Origin: Anaeramoeba flamelloides
Lineage: Eukaryota > Metamonada > Anaeramoebidae
DNA: 64,000 nt
Direction: 5' to 3'
Assembly (NCBI GenBank): GCA_027625915.1
Contig: JANTQA010000023.1
Span: forward strand, 13,640,001-13,704,000
In this document: positions 38,476-51,014 of the stretch, in pieces
Numbering within the stretch: the first letter of the stretch is position 1
Layout of the letters: each line of letters begins with the position of its first letter
Made by a program: the position numbers and the translations under genes
The notes under the pieces: model-generated
Told to the model about the DNA's origin: nothing
Database searches by the model: none
Seen by the model: the letters and a program-made list of their open reading frames with translations, nothing else

Positions 38476-39847
38476 AATAATCTTTGATAAAAAAAAATTT
38501 TTTATAAAAATGATGATTTCTGTCAAATTTTAATGATAAATCATAATTCCACTTTTAAACAATTAAAAGGTTTTTTTTTTTTTTTTTTTTTTTTCATTTG
38601 GCTCTCTTTCCCTAGATTTTGAAAAAAAAATCCATTTTTTAATCTTTTCAGGGAAAAGTAAGCTATTTCAAAAAACATTCTATATTTATTTTTAAAATAT
38701 CCATTGTAAACAAAAATTCTGATACAACTATTGACAAAGATACATTTTCAAACCCCTATTAATTGGTCCTTGATAATAAACTAAACCGTTTATCCACCAG
38801 GGACCACTTTAATTAATTTTTTGAAAGTTCCAAATCTCTTTCTGTGATGATATTTTTGGACATGGGAATTGGTGTTTCTTTTCTACTTTTTAATACTAAC
38901 ACATTGCTTCTAAAAGAGATTTAATATCAGTGTTACTTCAAATAGAGATAAAAAATAATAATTTTAAAATCTTTAATTGTTTAATTTCTTATAAATAAAA
39001 AAAAAAACCCCTTTTTGAAGAATAGATTTAGAAATGATAAATATTGTAGATATATAAAGGATTTGTTAGATTTTTCCATTTTGAAAATTTTAATTTTGAT
39101 AAAATTACCTAAAAAAATTTTTTTTTTGGTATAATGGGGAATAAAACTTTGAAACAAAAACCATATTTGTTGTACATTTTTTGGTAGAAAGCGAAATAAA
39201 GTAAAACAGTGTTGAATCTTTAATTTTTCGATTTTTTGAAATTTTTTTGGATTAAATTTTTGATTTGATTAAAATTGGTTTTGAATTGGGAAACGGGCTT
39301 ACAGTGGAAAATTAAAATTAAACAAAGAATAAAACAAAAAAGTAAACCTTAAAGGGTCTGTATTTTTAAGAAATATTTTCTTATTGAATACCAAAAAACA
39401 AGAAAGAACATCTTTCCAAATAAATTTGATGAAATCAATCAAAAAAAAAAAAAAAAAAATGACCAAAACCTATTTTCAAAAATTTGTTTTCTTTTTCTTC
39501 TTAACTTGAATGAATCCAAACAATTTATTACTCTGAAATTCCCAACCCATTGCAATTTATCATTATTCAACAAAACATTTTTTTATGAATTTGATTACAA
39601 AATTCTGTTTTTTAATATTTTTACCCGACCGAAGCCAAAACAGAGAATACTGCTCAAAGATTAAAGTAAAAAGATTCTATCCTCGAAATGAAAAAACAAT
39701 TGCAAAATATTTAACCTATAAAAAGAAAAAACAATGAAAAAATATCAATTAGATTCAGAATTATTTTGAGTTTTTATTTTTTCAAAAATAAATATTTTGA
39801 AAATTAAATTAATATATCAAATAAATCTTCATCAAACCACAAAAATA
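38476..39847. other. AT-rich intergenic, nothing recognised
   Basis: Long T and A runs (for example 38571-38595 and 39441-39459). No gene or clear repeat was found. Confidence 0.5.
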
Positions 39848-40560
39848 AACTAAAATTCATAATAAATGACCCATGTTACATTTGAATTTTGAATTGCTTT
39901 TGTATAATCAGTTCCACTTTTATGATAAAAACTACCAACAAAACTTAAGACACAATAAAAACCTCAGATTAAGGTACAAAATTCAGATTCTAGTAAAATA
40001 AATTGAAAAAAAAAAAATGATAAATTTTTTACTTTAATTTGAGATTTTTTATGCCTTAAATTTCGTTGATAGTTTGTGCCTTAAAAGTGGAACTGAGTGT
40101 ATCATTTTGAAGTTTTTTACCTCACAACGAAATGTTTGCAAATAAATCATTTTTTCTCTTTTTTATTTTTTCAACCGTATTTTGTTAAAATGGAAAATGA
40201 AAATGAAAAATTGGAAAGAAGTAACAGATGAATTAATGAAAAAATTGGTTTCAAATATGAAAAAGAGATTCAATTTAGTTATTTAAATGGGAAGGAGAAT
40301 AGATAAATGGGTTTTACTAATTTTTTAAATTTTATATTTTTTATGTAATGCTTCTTTCAAAATAAATGTCCCAATTTTTTTTAACAGTTTTTTTTTATTT
40401 TTTTTTCTTTTATTTTAAGAAAAAAAATAAATATCCCCTGAGTATAGAACTGAATATTAAAATGGAACTTTTTATATTATAATCGATAACTTCAATTATT
40501 ATAAAAATTTTTCTTTAAAAATTGATTTTTAATGAGCCACTGTTATTGAAATGGCTTTTA
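39848..40560. repeat. Family E copy 2, interrupted by a family A hairpin
   Basis: Aligns with 32988-33520 on both sides of a ~195-bp insertion (39905-40099). The break lies between GAATTGCTTTTG and TCATTTTGAAGTTTTTTACC, matching the uninterrupted GAATTGCTTTTATATCGTTT of copy 1. Confidence 0.8.
39905..40099. mobile_element. Family A copy 2, inserted in family E copy 2
   Basis: Hairpin ends AATCAGTTCCACTTTTATGA and, minus strand, CACTCAGTTCCACTTTTAAG; TA on both sides. The paralogous family E copy 1 gives the pre-insertion site, supporting TA duplication. Confidence 0.88.
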
Positions 40561-41338
40561 CATCCAATCAATCTTATTTCTGAAGAAGAATTCAAAAAAT
40601 ATCCATTTTTTCTTGTACCAAAACTAGAATTAGATGAACAAAATGGAAAAAGGAAACTAAATTAGATTCTGGGAATTCTTTAGTAGTAGAAAGTAATTTG
40701 TTAATCAAAAACAAAAGTTTTTCAATTCAGAATTAAAAATAAAAACCAAATAAAGAAGAAGTAGTTATTCCAAATGGTTATAGATAAGATCCATAAATAA
40801 ATGATTTTTTTTTTTTTTTTTCAAGCTCAATTTTTTCATATTTTTGATTTAACTTTTTTTGAATTGATAGGTAATTATTTTATACTAAGATATCTTGTAC
40901 TCCCCTATTTAATAAAATATTAATATATTTGGTTAAAGAAATAATTTGAATAATTCAGTTTCACATAAACGGTGCTTCTCAAAATTGGTAAAATGTACCG
41001 ACCCACTTAATATGTTAAAATAAGAATTAATTTTCAAAAAAATATTTTAAAATAAATTTTACCCCAATTTTTTGGAAATAGGATATTACTGTAATTTATT
41101 GAAAGAGTTTAAATTTAATTATGATTCTAATTTTCCAACTTTTTTGTTTGGTTTTATTAGATTCCAATGGTAATGAGGAAAAGAAGTTTGATTGACTTTT
41201 TATTTATTTTTTAAAAATCTGGTAATTAAATATTAATATAATTGGAATAAAGGCAAAGCAATAAGAAAGGGAGGAAAGGGATAAAGGAATCATAAATTCT
41301 CTGTTTGAATTCTATTTGACTAAAAAAAAAATGAGAAA
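40561..41338. other. 3' flank of the C2-domain gene
   Basis: No gene. AT-rich with a T run at 40808-40822. The minus-strand transcript of the C2 gene would end in this interval. Confidence 0.45.
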
Positions 41339-42238
41339 TTATTTTTCTTCAGGAAGAGTCGGATAATAAATGGACTCGTCCAACAAAGTGATCCCAAGAC
41401 TGATCTTTGCTTTGCCTGTAAAGTTTTTGTTTTTCTTGAATATTTTAACCACAAAGGATTTTTTGATAGTTGCACCCAAAGGGTAAAGTGTTTTTGAAAC
41501 ATTGAATGTAAACGAACCAAATTTTGTGCTAGTAATAAGATCTTTGTCATAAACGTCAACCTTAATCTTTAGTTCAAGGGTTTCTTCGTCGCTTAAAACA
41601 AAATAAAGTAAAGGGTCTATAACAGACCATTTGGGATTGAAGGTTTTTTTACAGACACTGGACTGCAGGGGCTTGTGTAGGGAATTTAAAATAGAGATTT
41701 CTAAGTAGGTGTCGCATTCACCAAAACGATCCATTTTGGGCATATTCGTACCTTCGATGGGCCGTATGATCAAGAGATAATTCTTTTCGTAGGTCGAGTG
41801 CTTTTTGGAGGAAATTGTTTTTCTTCGGCTCACCAATTTCCTTAAATTACTTCTCAGCTTGTCCTGATTTTGAAAGTCTTCTTTGGTGAGTTCGTCCATA
41901 TGATCGGGGTAGGTGATCTTCTGTTCATTCTTGAGGAAGAGCCTTAGATTATTATAGCCACCAATGTATCTTGATGGCTTGTCGTCTGTGGTTTGATAGA
42001 CAATTAAGTTGTCTTCGTCAATCGGACGCTTAGAGATTTCTTTTAGGTCAAACAAAACAAAGGTTTTTTGATAATTATTAACCACCTCAGAGGACACAAC
42101 AATTTTCTGTGTGATGGTTTTGTCGTTCAGCAGCTTTTTTAATAAGGATTTTGTTTTAAATAATTCATGTCCCTTGTTATATCGATGCTTTTTATGTTTG
42201 CAAAATATAATCAAATGAAGATTAATTGTGTCACTCAT
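41339..42238 (-). CDS. C2-domain protein, 299 aa
   Basis: Intronless. I chose ATG at 42238 (MSDTINLHLIIF) because the open frame further upstream (to 42451) is a Phe/Lys-rich low-complexity stretch that runs into a transposable-element end. Residues 1-115 form an unrecognised N-terminal region (LHLIIFCKHKKHRYNKGHEL, then RYIGGYNNLRLFLKNEQKI). A basic linker follows (130-150), then a C2 domain at about 153-285: YLLIIRPIEGTNMPKMDRFG, ECDTYLEI (Asp170 and Asp176 in the calcium loop), CKKTFNPKW, and VDVYDKDL (Asp228, Asp231, Asp233). Most acidic positions of a calcium-binding C2 domain are present, so calcium-dependent membrane binding is plausible but not shown. No partner enzyme domain is visible. 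Confident as a gene, moderate as to function. Confidence 0.82.
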   Translation of the reverse strand: MSDTINLHLIIFCKHKKHRYNKGHELFKTKSLLKKLLNDKTITQKIVVSSEVVNNYQKTFVLFDLKEISKRPIDEDNLIVYQTTDDKPSRYIGGYNNLRLFLKNEQKITYPDHMDELTKEDFQNQDKLRSNLRKLVSRRKTISSKKHSTYEKNYLLIIRPIEGTNMPKMDRFGECDTYLEISILNSLHKPLQSSVCKKTFNPKWSVIDPLLYFVLSDEETLELKIKVDVYDKDLITSTKFGSFTFNVSKTLYPLGATIKKSFVVKIFKKNKNFTGKAKISLGITLLDESIYYPTLPEEK

Positions 42239-42389
42239 TAAAGTGCTTTTCTTTTTTTTGTTCAAAGGAAATTTGAGTGCTTTATAAAAAGTGGAAAATT
42301 TTTTCTGTTTTAAAAAGAAAGGAAAAAAAAATAAAAGATAAATCTTGAGAGAAAAAAGAAAAAATGATAAATTTCTTTCTTTCAATTTA

Positions 42390-42845
42390 CTGTTGAGAGA
42401 AAAATGTTGGACACAGAAAAATGGTTGGACAGCAATTTTAATTGGGAACATTACTAAAAATGATTTTTAATTTCATTCGTTTGTGAAATAACTAAAGAAA
42501 ATAACAATAATCAACTTATTAGAATAACGATTAATGTAATTCGACTTTTTCAAAACCTTATCTCTTATGGTCTAAATCAAGTTTAAAAATTACCATTTTC
42601 AGAATTAATAGTAAACTTTACTAAAACTTGGTTTTTTGTTAAAATAGCATGATCTACTTTAGTTATCATCCTTTCAAATGAGTATTCTACACACACCACA
42701 GATTAATGAACTTGTAACACATTTAAACCTGGATTTATATAAAATTCAAATAGTTATCAATAGGATTGATTTTCAATTTTACTAATGTTCCCAATTAAAA
42801 TTGGTTTCCAACATTTTTCTGTGTCTAACATTTTTCTCTCAACAG
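42390..42845. mobile_element. Family B copy 3 (variant ends) just upstream of the C2 gene
   Basis: Ends CTGTTGAGAGAAAAATGTTG and, minus strand, CTGTTGAGAGAAAAATGTTA are near-perfect inverted repeats extending about 70 bp (with GACACAGAAAAA). Both sides are flanked by TTA. The core (ACTTATTAGAATAACGATTA, GAGTATTCTACACACACC) is related to B copies 1 and 2, but the outer ends differ. At 456 bp it sits about 150 bp before the C2 gene ATG. Confidence 0.85.
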
Positions 42846-42848
42846 TTA

Positions 42849-45665
42849 CTCAAAACTTTTAACTCTGATATTCGTTCAACCTCATTTCGAGCTGGTTATT
42901 TTTCAAGGACGAACGGAGTATCTCAATTTACTCTTCAAGTCCCTTTTTACTAATGAACATCTTCCTTCCTGCTTGTTGGGAAGTGTTGTTGTCCATTTTC
43001 ATAAAAAGTCATTCAATTGAAAGTTCACCTCATCACTTATAATGGTTGGGTTTGGATTGAAAAATATATTTTGTTTTTGCTCGAAAAAAAAAAAATAAAA
43101 ATCTGTTAACTCCAAAAGATAGATCAAATAGAATAGGTTGGGTTAAACAATAATGACAATTCAAGTCAAGAAGTTAAGATCACACTATTAATTGATAAAT
43201 AAAAAGTTAGAATTTTCATTCAGCTTTTAAAAAAACCACATTCTACGAATTTAATCAAATCAACATGGTTCAATTTAAGAGGAAATCAAGTATTTAAACA
43301 GATTTAGGAATAAAAAATTTAAGGATTACAAATATATGAAATTTTACATAATTTAAAAATCTTTTTTAGAAAAGTCAAATAAAAATTTTGTTTCATTTGT
43401 TTTGCAACAAATAGTAAAAGCTATTGAGGAGATTATATTTTGTATTTTTTAAAACTTTTTTTGTTTTGGAAATGTAAACCCAAGATCATTTACAAAAGTA
43501 AAGTGAACCACAACAAGGAGGTAGTTTCAAGACAAGAAATTTATTTAATTATTTTCATTTTTTTGTTTTCTTTGGATCTTTTAAGGACTATTCGAATTTT
43601 ATGTTCTGTGAGGGTTGAAATAATATACAGTGGATAGTAAAAATAGTTTAAAAGACATAGGTTTTGCAGAAAGTAAAAATATTGCAATTTTTGGTTATTT
43701 TTGGTTTGATCAGAAAATTAAAATACCATTTATTGATCCAAAAACTTTTTAAAATTATGAACAAAACAAGGCAAATTTTAATTAAAAAATTTTTACCTCT
43801 TACTTCTCCAGCTTTCCACTTTATATTAAAGTATATTGACGCCACTCCACTAAACCCTTGAATGGCTTAATATGAAGTGGAAAGTCACAGGAGCAATAGG
43901 TTTAATTTTAACAGAATATTTGGAGGAAAATTTTGTTGTTGAAATATACAAAAAGTTGGAACGTTATTTTCGTTGTTCAATTTGGTTTTGTATATTCTAA
44001 TTGTTTTAGGAAAAAAGTTATTTTTTCTCATTTTTTTCTTATTTTTTTCATAAATAAAATAATGTTGAAAAAAAAAATAAAAAAAAGCCCGAAATGATTA
44101 TGACTCAAGAAAAAGTTCCTTTCCCAAATAAAAAAAATCCACTCAAATACAACACTGATACTTTTCAATATTGCCCAGAAAAGGTTCCCAAACACAAATG
44201 CAGATTTGGCTCTTAAAGTGCAAGGACATGCACCTTAAATGAAAAGAAAAATTTAGCAACATTTTATTGCATCAAAAAATGACAAAGACTTCAAATTTCC
44301 CTAAAATTCTTTTACCTTCCTCAAATATTTTCCAAAAAAACCTAAATTTGAAATTTTAACAAGATCTATGAACTCAACGAAATTTTAAGACCTTAATTGT
44401 GAGAGTAGACGTAAAAGTAATATCCACTTACCATAAAATTCGAATATTCCTTTGTTGCTATGAAACAATCCTTTTAAAAATAAGAACTATTTGGATAACT
44501 CCCTAGTGTAGTAATTAAGCCTAACTTATAAAATTATTTAGGGTTATACACAATAGATACTAGTCTTTAAATTATTTGGGTAAAATCTTTTCTCTTCTTT
44601 TTCAATGTCCTTTTTTTGAACAATTTGAGATTTTTGAGGAAAACTGATTGTAATTTGTACTCTCTGTTTGGTTTTTTTTTTTGTGTGTTAAAAACTTGTC
44701 AATTCAATAAATATTTGAAAGTTTTTTTTTCATTTACTGTTGTTAAACACTAGTATGAAAAATTAAAATTGAAAAAAAAAAGTTAGACAAAACTAAAATT
44801 ACAATTATCATTTCATACTTGTTAATTGAGCTTATTCACGATATAACCATAATTCCAGTTCTTAAACTTCTTGAGGCTATTGTATTTATTGTTGTCAATA
44901 GTACCACCATTTTTAAAAGTCTCTAGTCTCGAAAAAAAGGTCTATTTTGGGGTAAAAAATTTTCAACTGACGTGACAATGAATTTTCGTTAAATTCAACT
45001 TTAGGATATTTTTTGAAGAGATAATAACTAATTGTTTTGAAAACACTCTACTCATTTATAAAACTCAAATACAGAAAAAAAATAACTGATGATAAATATT
45101 GGAAAATCATAGATTTTTTTCCAATTAAAAAAAAAATAATTCTTTAATAGTCAAAATAATTGATTCTCAATTTGAAAGATATTCGTCAGATTTAAAATAC
45201 TTTTAAAATATAATCTTAGAACCTCTTATCTCTGAAGAAAAAAGTTTTCAAATTTTTTACTATTAAATTGAAAAAAAAATATTACTGGAAAATTGGATTT
45301 TCCAATTTAAATTGTAAAATATCTTTAAAAATATTTTTTGATCAAAGATCCTTTATTAACCAATAGTTTATATTCTAATTGAAGTTAGTAAAAAGGGAAA
45401 AATTAGCAAATATTTATTTTTTTTTTGAAAAAATTTTTTCAGGATCATGAAATAATGTTAACCTAAAAGTTTAATCCACGTTTCTTAATAAAAAGCGTGT
45501 TTTTTAGTTTTAGAAGACCTATATTTTAAACAAATCAAAGAAACCGATAATACAACCTTTCTAAGGATATTAGTAATTTTTTAGTTACTTCATTAAAAAA
45601 GAAATTCTAAAAATTAAGGATCAAATTGGAAAATTTATCTCAAAAAAATAGATTAAATTTTTGAG
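42849..45665. other. Long intergenic stretch, no gene recognised
   Basis: About 2.8 kb. Overlapping 65-codon frames on both strands at 43648-43861 are mutually exclusive and unsupported. Local less-AT-rich patches occur (42890-43030 and 44200-44520), with no recognisable protein. Confidence 0.45.
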
Positions 45666-45667
45666 TA

Positions 45668-45865
45668 CAGTCAGTTTCACTTTTAAGGTACAAACTTTCA
45701 ACGAAATTTAAGGCTCAAAAAAAATCTCAAATTAAGGCACATTTTTTGGAATTTTAATTTTTACAATTTATTTTACTAGAAGCTGAATTTTGTGCTTTAA
45801 TTTGAGATTTTTTTTTGTGCCTTAAATTTCGTTGAAAGTTTGTGCCTTAAAAGTGAAACTGACTG
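45668..45865. mobile_element. Family A copy 3, most symmetrical copy
   Basis: CAGTCAGTTTCACTTTTAAG at the left and, minus strand, CAGTCAGTTTCACTTTTAAG at the right: 20 of 20 bases identical. TA flanks both ends (45666-45667 and 45866-45867). 198 bp; arms about 85 bp. Confidence 0.93.
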
Positions 45866-45867
45866 TA

Positions 45868-46349
45868 AAGTTTTTATCATTCAAAATAATACACATCCAT
45901 TTCAAAAAAAAATCTGAAAATTAAAAAAAAAATTCAACAAATTTATTCCTAAAACAATATATTTATTGATTAAAAGAATATTGAATAAAAAAATCTTGTT
46001 TAAATATGAATTTTTTTTTTTTTTAATATTTTGTAATTTGATAAAAACCTTTAAGACACTAATCTCTATTAATTTTTTACCTAAATTTAATAGAGATTCA
46101 TAATTTTTTTTTGTAAATTACTTATATTTCAAAGACCCTGTTTATTTTCAATATTAAAGGTATATATTGATAAGGAATCCGATTTAGAACTTGGCCAAAA
46201 AAAAAAAAAAAAAAAAATTAGTGACTAGTCCCGCAAAAAAACGATGAATCCAAAATTTCTATCGATAAATTATTAAAATAAAATACCCTAGTCCTCTTAC
46301 TTTTCACTTTATTTTCAAATATAATATAGTATATAGAAATGGTATTAAC
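45868..46349. other. AT-rich intergenic, nothing recognised
   Basis: No gene. An A run lies at 46199-46217. Confidence 0.5.
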
Positions 46350-46560
46350 ATAAACTAAATTTCATAATATATGACCAAATTTTTTTTTACATTTTTTTAT
46401 TTTGATTTTCGAGGAAAAAAAAAATATTTCTAGTGTATAGAACTGAAAATTTAAATAGTAATTTTAATTTTATAATAGATAACTCTAATGTATTAAAAAT
46501 ATTTTGCTTAAAATTTAATTTTTAATGGGTTAATGGTTTTGAAATATAATTTACTTTCAG
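46350..46560. repeat. Family E copy 3, short form
   Basis: AAACTAAATTTCATAATATA at the start and TTTAATTTTTAATGGGTTAA near the end match the two ends of the long family E copies. About 430-500 bp of the middle is absent. Confidence 0.6.
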
Positions 46561-47083
46561 ATAAATTCAACATCAAGAGGAACAGGAGGTAAAAAAAAAT
46601 AAGTATTTAAAATTTGCCTTTTGTTTTGTTCAGAAATTTAACAAGTTTTTTAAAAAATTAAAATCTAAAAAAACTTATAAATTTCAAATTTTGGTATTTA
46701 CTTTAAAAAGTATTTATTAAAATAATTTAACGATTTCGGGTATTGAAAATCAGTTCTCACTGAAGATCAAATTTGGATAATACTTAAATTTGATACATTG
46801 TTATAAAGGGGGAATAATCTCAATGGGTTCTTATCATTCATTTTAAATATTACCCCTTCATTTTGGAAAATCTTTTTATAAATCTTTTATTGAAATATTA
46901 AAAAAGGGTTTTTTTGGAAAAATTCATTTGTTTCTATGCTTATTTTTTTGTTCTATAGAAAATACCTATAAAAAATAAATTTATATTCAATTAAAATTTC
47001 AATAAATTATTAGCTATTAATGAAGAGTAATGTTGATTTGTTTTGAAATTCTTGAACTTTATGATGTTATTAGTACCATAATA
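46561..47083. other. Spacer between two family E copies
   Basis: AT-rich, no gene. Confidence 0.45.
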
Positions 47084-47300
47084 AACCAAATTTCATACTC
47101 GATGATCCAATTTTTTTTTATGTTTTTTTTTATTTTATTTTTCGAGGAAAAAACAAATATTATTAGTATATATGACGGAATATTAAGATAATATTTTTAT
47201 TATTATTATTTAAAAATTCAATTTAGAATACTATTTATTTTCAAAATTTGATTTTTAATGGGCCAATCGTTTTGAAATGGAGTTTACTACTAAAATTTGA
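47084..47300. repeat. Family E copy 4, short form
   Basis: ACCAAATTTCATACTCGATG and TTGATTTTTAATGGGCCAAT correspond to the ends of family E. The TTCGAGGAAAAAA block is shared with copy 3, so copies 3 and 4 share the same short structure. Confidence 0.58.
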
Positions 47301-48578
47301 AATACAACTTTTTAAAAAAAAATTATCATTTTATTTTATTCATAGATTTTGAAGGAAAAGATTAGAAAATGCAACTTTCATTTACTTGGTTACCCACTTG
47401 GATAGTATCTATATTTGTTTATATTGGGTGATCAAAAAACCTAAAACAAAATAATAATTTAATATTTGAAAACCCAGATAATCATCTGAAATTATATACC
47501 ATTTAAATATTCAAACCTAAGTAGAGATCAAAAATACTGTTTAATACTGTATAAAAATTAGGTTACAAATAAAATCTGTCTTATTTTTTTCTATTTGTTC
47601 CAATATCACACCCATTTGGTATCAAATAATTTGCTTGGGGTAAAAAGGATTAAAAGAAATGAACCCATTGAACTGTTGAGAAAGTTTTAAACTATGGATT
47701 CCAAATAAATAAGTTAATTTTTCTTTCCTTAATTTTCTGAATTTTTTAAAATTTGTGTTGTTTCATTAGTTGCTAAAAAAATATTTAAAATTGATTGTAT
47801 CTATTTTTTGAGATAAACTATTCAATTTGATCCTTCGTTGTTCAAATTCCGATTTATTATTGAGTGATGAACTTTAAGAAAATAATAACATCTTGACTTA
47901 TTGTTTCTTGTTATTACATTGATCATTTAATTCATAAGGCTTCTAGAAAAAAAAAAGAGTGTGTCTCAAAATTTACAACACTTTGTTTACCAAGTCTTTG
48001 TAGTGTTAATTTGCGTTGCAATATTGAGAAAATAAATAAAAAAATTGAAATTTTAAAGTTAACAATCTCGTTTACTTTTATTCTTTTTATTTAAAGAGTG
48101 ACCGAAAATTGTTTTGATTTTAAAGTATCAATATCTTATAGTATTCATAAACTCTTTTTACCTAAGTATTCAACAATTAAAATTTTCAAAAAATGCAAAA
48201 GGTTCCTACTTTCTTAATCACTATTTTTCAAACATTGTGTAAAATTCCCATATATATATCTAAGATTGCCCCAAAGCTGTTAAAGCGCAAAAAGAAATAA
48301 TAATTCATAAAAAATAGATATGTATAAAAAATAATTTATTATTTTTACTCTTTTTATTTTAAATAATTTAATAAAATTAAAAAAAAATTACCAACAAAAA
48401 AAAAGAAAATTTTTACAAGATGAAAAAAATAATTTAATATTGATTCAAATTATATTTTCTTGGTAATAAGAGGATAATAGAATATGCATATAACTAGAAT
48501 AAAATATTGAATTAAAATCAATAACTAATAATTAGAAGAAAAAAAAATAATTTGGATTTGTTAATAAGTTTTTTTTTC
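47301..48578. other. 3' side of the RING gene and intergenic, no other gene recognised
   Basis: AT-rich. The stretch 48300-48578 lies downstream of the RING gene on its strand and probably holds its 3' UTR. Confidence 0.45.
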
Positions 48579-49314
48579 TTAATTTTGGTTATTTCTGATT
48601 TGCATAAACATTTCTTTTTCTTTTTGGCGGAATTGGTTTTTTTGGTTATCGTGGTTGATCAAATCATTATAGCAACCATTTTTGATTTCTTGTCTTTTAA
48701 TTTCAAGCAATTTTTTCATAGTTAAATCATGTTCATTTTGGAAAGTTTCTCTTTCTTTTTTACGAGACTCCACGACCATCTCAAGGAAATTTTCAGATTC
48801 AAGATTTTCTTTTTCTTTGTTTAATATGAAATCTGAAAGAGAATAGTTGACTTTAAAGTTTCTTTGTCGACAAAATGGGCACCTATCATTTGAATTTCCG
48901 ATGATATTAGGACAAATTTGAAGAAAACATTCTGTACAAATTCCTTTGGAACAGCATGAGTTGCGATTTAAAATTGGGAAATCTGTTTTTTTGTGTAGTG
49001 AACATAAGAAGAATTAATGGAATAGGAAAAATAATTCAGTTAAATTGTTGATCATCAAAAAAAAAGGAATGAAGAGGAAGAATAATTCCAAAAGAATACT
49101 TACAATTAAAACAAATTGAACACTCTTCTTGTGCACATTCGGTTGGGTCCATTTCAGGGAAGAAAATTGGTGCTAATTTTTCTTCTTCGATCATTTTCTT
49201 GACTGTTTGTTCATTATAAAAAATTGTTTCATAAATTTCAAATGTTGGGCTGTGCAAGTTGAATTTGGATTCTTGGATATACTTTTTGAGTTTGTTTTTG
49301 GAATTGTTGTTCAT
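48579..49314 (-). CDS. SIP5: SIP5/DA2-type RING zinc-finger protein, two exons
   Basis: Exons on the minus strand: 49314-49104 (70 codons plus one base) and 48982-48579. The 121-bp intron (GTAAGT at 49103, CAG ending at 48983) splits a Tyr codon; product 204 aa. The joined centre reads EECSICFNYFPILNRNSCCS, then KGICTECFLQICPN and DRCPFCRQRNFKVNYS. This is the zinc finger of yeast Sip5 and plant DA2 (pattern CPICFLYYP.LN..RCC...ICTECF.Q......CPFC), with Cys65, 68, 80, 81, 86, 89, 105 and 108. The preceding MIEEEKLAPIFFP also matches the family's 'I.E.KLAP.Y'. DA2 is an E3 ubiquitin ligase and Sip5 a Snf1/Glc7-linked protein, so ligase activity here is inferred. The C-terminal third is a charged helix (KKERETFQNEHDL..). 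It is much shorter than plant DA2. The upstream in-frame extension before 49314 is ignored because it uses a non-ATG codon. Confidence 0.88.
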
Positions 49315-51014
49315 AACTTGTGTGTTTTGTAATAAACACAAATTAAAAATTAAAAAAAACAAGTGATTAAAATTTGGTTAAAGTAAAAAAAGATGAATTT
49401 TTTTTTGAACAAAAGTTATTCAAGTAAATTGAAATTACAAAACTTCTTAATTGAAGAGTGACAGTAAGTTTATAAATGATTTTTTCAAATAGAAAACCCT
49501 TTTCCAAATTACGATTTTTTTTTTCGTTCATTTTGAACAAAAAAATTCACGACAATATTGTTAGTTTGACCACACTTTCAGTGATTACTTTTAGAAATTC
49601 TTCAGAAATAAAAAAGTACACAATAATCCTACTGTAAGATTTTACTCTAAATCTTGATAATTTTTTAAGTGATGTGTTTTTTTTTTTGTTTGGATTCGAA
49701 ATTGGAAATCTAAATTGTTGAAGAGAAAGGGTATTTCCCTTTTTCTTTGAATTTGGTCAATTAAGACTTTTGAATATTTCTCTTATTTTTTTTATCATGA
49801 AATAATGACGTAGATTCTCTAAACCATTTGGATTCAATCAAATTTGAATCAAATTCCAATCTGTTGTGTTCGATTATTTAGGTTGATCAATTCAAAGTAA
49901 TTTTTAACAGAAAATTATTGCAAAGTTTTAAATTTTTAGTAATGTTAGGTTTCAATTCAAATTCTATTTTTTGTTCAATTGACTTTGCTCTGAAGAGCTT
50001 TTGTTTATTTTAAAATAAAAAATTATTTTCCAATTTCACAATCAGAAAAATAGAACATTTCACAAATTGTTTTTTGTAAAAGGTTTTTGAAATCAAAATT
50101 ATTTTTCAAGAATACTTTTCTTAAACCTCTGTGAACATTTTGAAAACCAATTTAGTCACATTTTCAGTGTTATTTCTAAATTTTTAGTACTTGAAAATAA
50201 TGATCTTCCAAATGAAAGGTTAAGTTGTACTACAGCGAAAATACTTGATACCCAAGGATTATTTTTCTCACTCTACAAACAATTTTGAGTTTTTTCACAT
50301 TAGATCTCTTTTGATTTAAGGACAACGTTCCCACCCTAAGAGTGGGTTGAGTAATTTTGTTATTTCACTTTCGCTTCTCAAAAAAAAATTTTCTCACGAA
50401 AGAAATTGGACAAAAAAAAAAAAAAAAAAAAAACATTTTTTGTCATCTATACCTTTTCACGAGATTATATTTATCTTTGTTTTTCAATGAAAAGGAAAAT
50501 TGCAAATAACAAAAAAAATAATTGCAAAAAATCGCTTTTAGGGATTTTCAAGTGCATTTCAAATTTGAGAACATTTCAAACTTTTAAAAGTAAATTTAAA
50601 AATATTTAGAACAGCTCAAGAAAATAGTGTGAGTTCTGAAAGTTGAAATGGGAATTCTAGAATATTAAAATCAAAATTTAGCTTGATCTAACAAGGTCAA
50701 AATTCTGAAAATTGGTGAAAATTTCACATTTTTTCTAAAAGCAATTCTCCTTGGACAAATATTACTTGGATTACATAACTTATTCAAGGGTGATTTTATC
50801 GATTATTTCACTTTTTTCGCCTAAAAACGTAGTCCTTAATAAAAAGAAAAGAAATGTGTAAAAAAATTTCTCTTATATTACAAAAGAAATCAAATTTTCA
50901 AAAAAAAGTTAAAAAACTTCTCTTTTCTTGGTTTTACATTTCAGACTGTAAAATTTCTACAATTTGAATGAAATTGTGTTCTGACAGTAAAAAATGGATT
51001 TAATTCAACTTTTC

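Noticed and set aside
41320-41559. Second minus frame across the end of the C2 gene
   Set aside because: Overlaps the conserved C2 frame and has no recognised feature.
42239-42451. N-terminal extension of the C2 protein by 71 codons
   Set aside because: Phe/Lys low complexity running into the inverted end of a family B element; a downstream ATG gives a sensible start.
43440-43861. Three ~65-codon frames on both strands
   Set aside because: Overlapping and unsupported; no splice context found.
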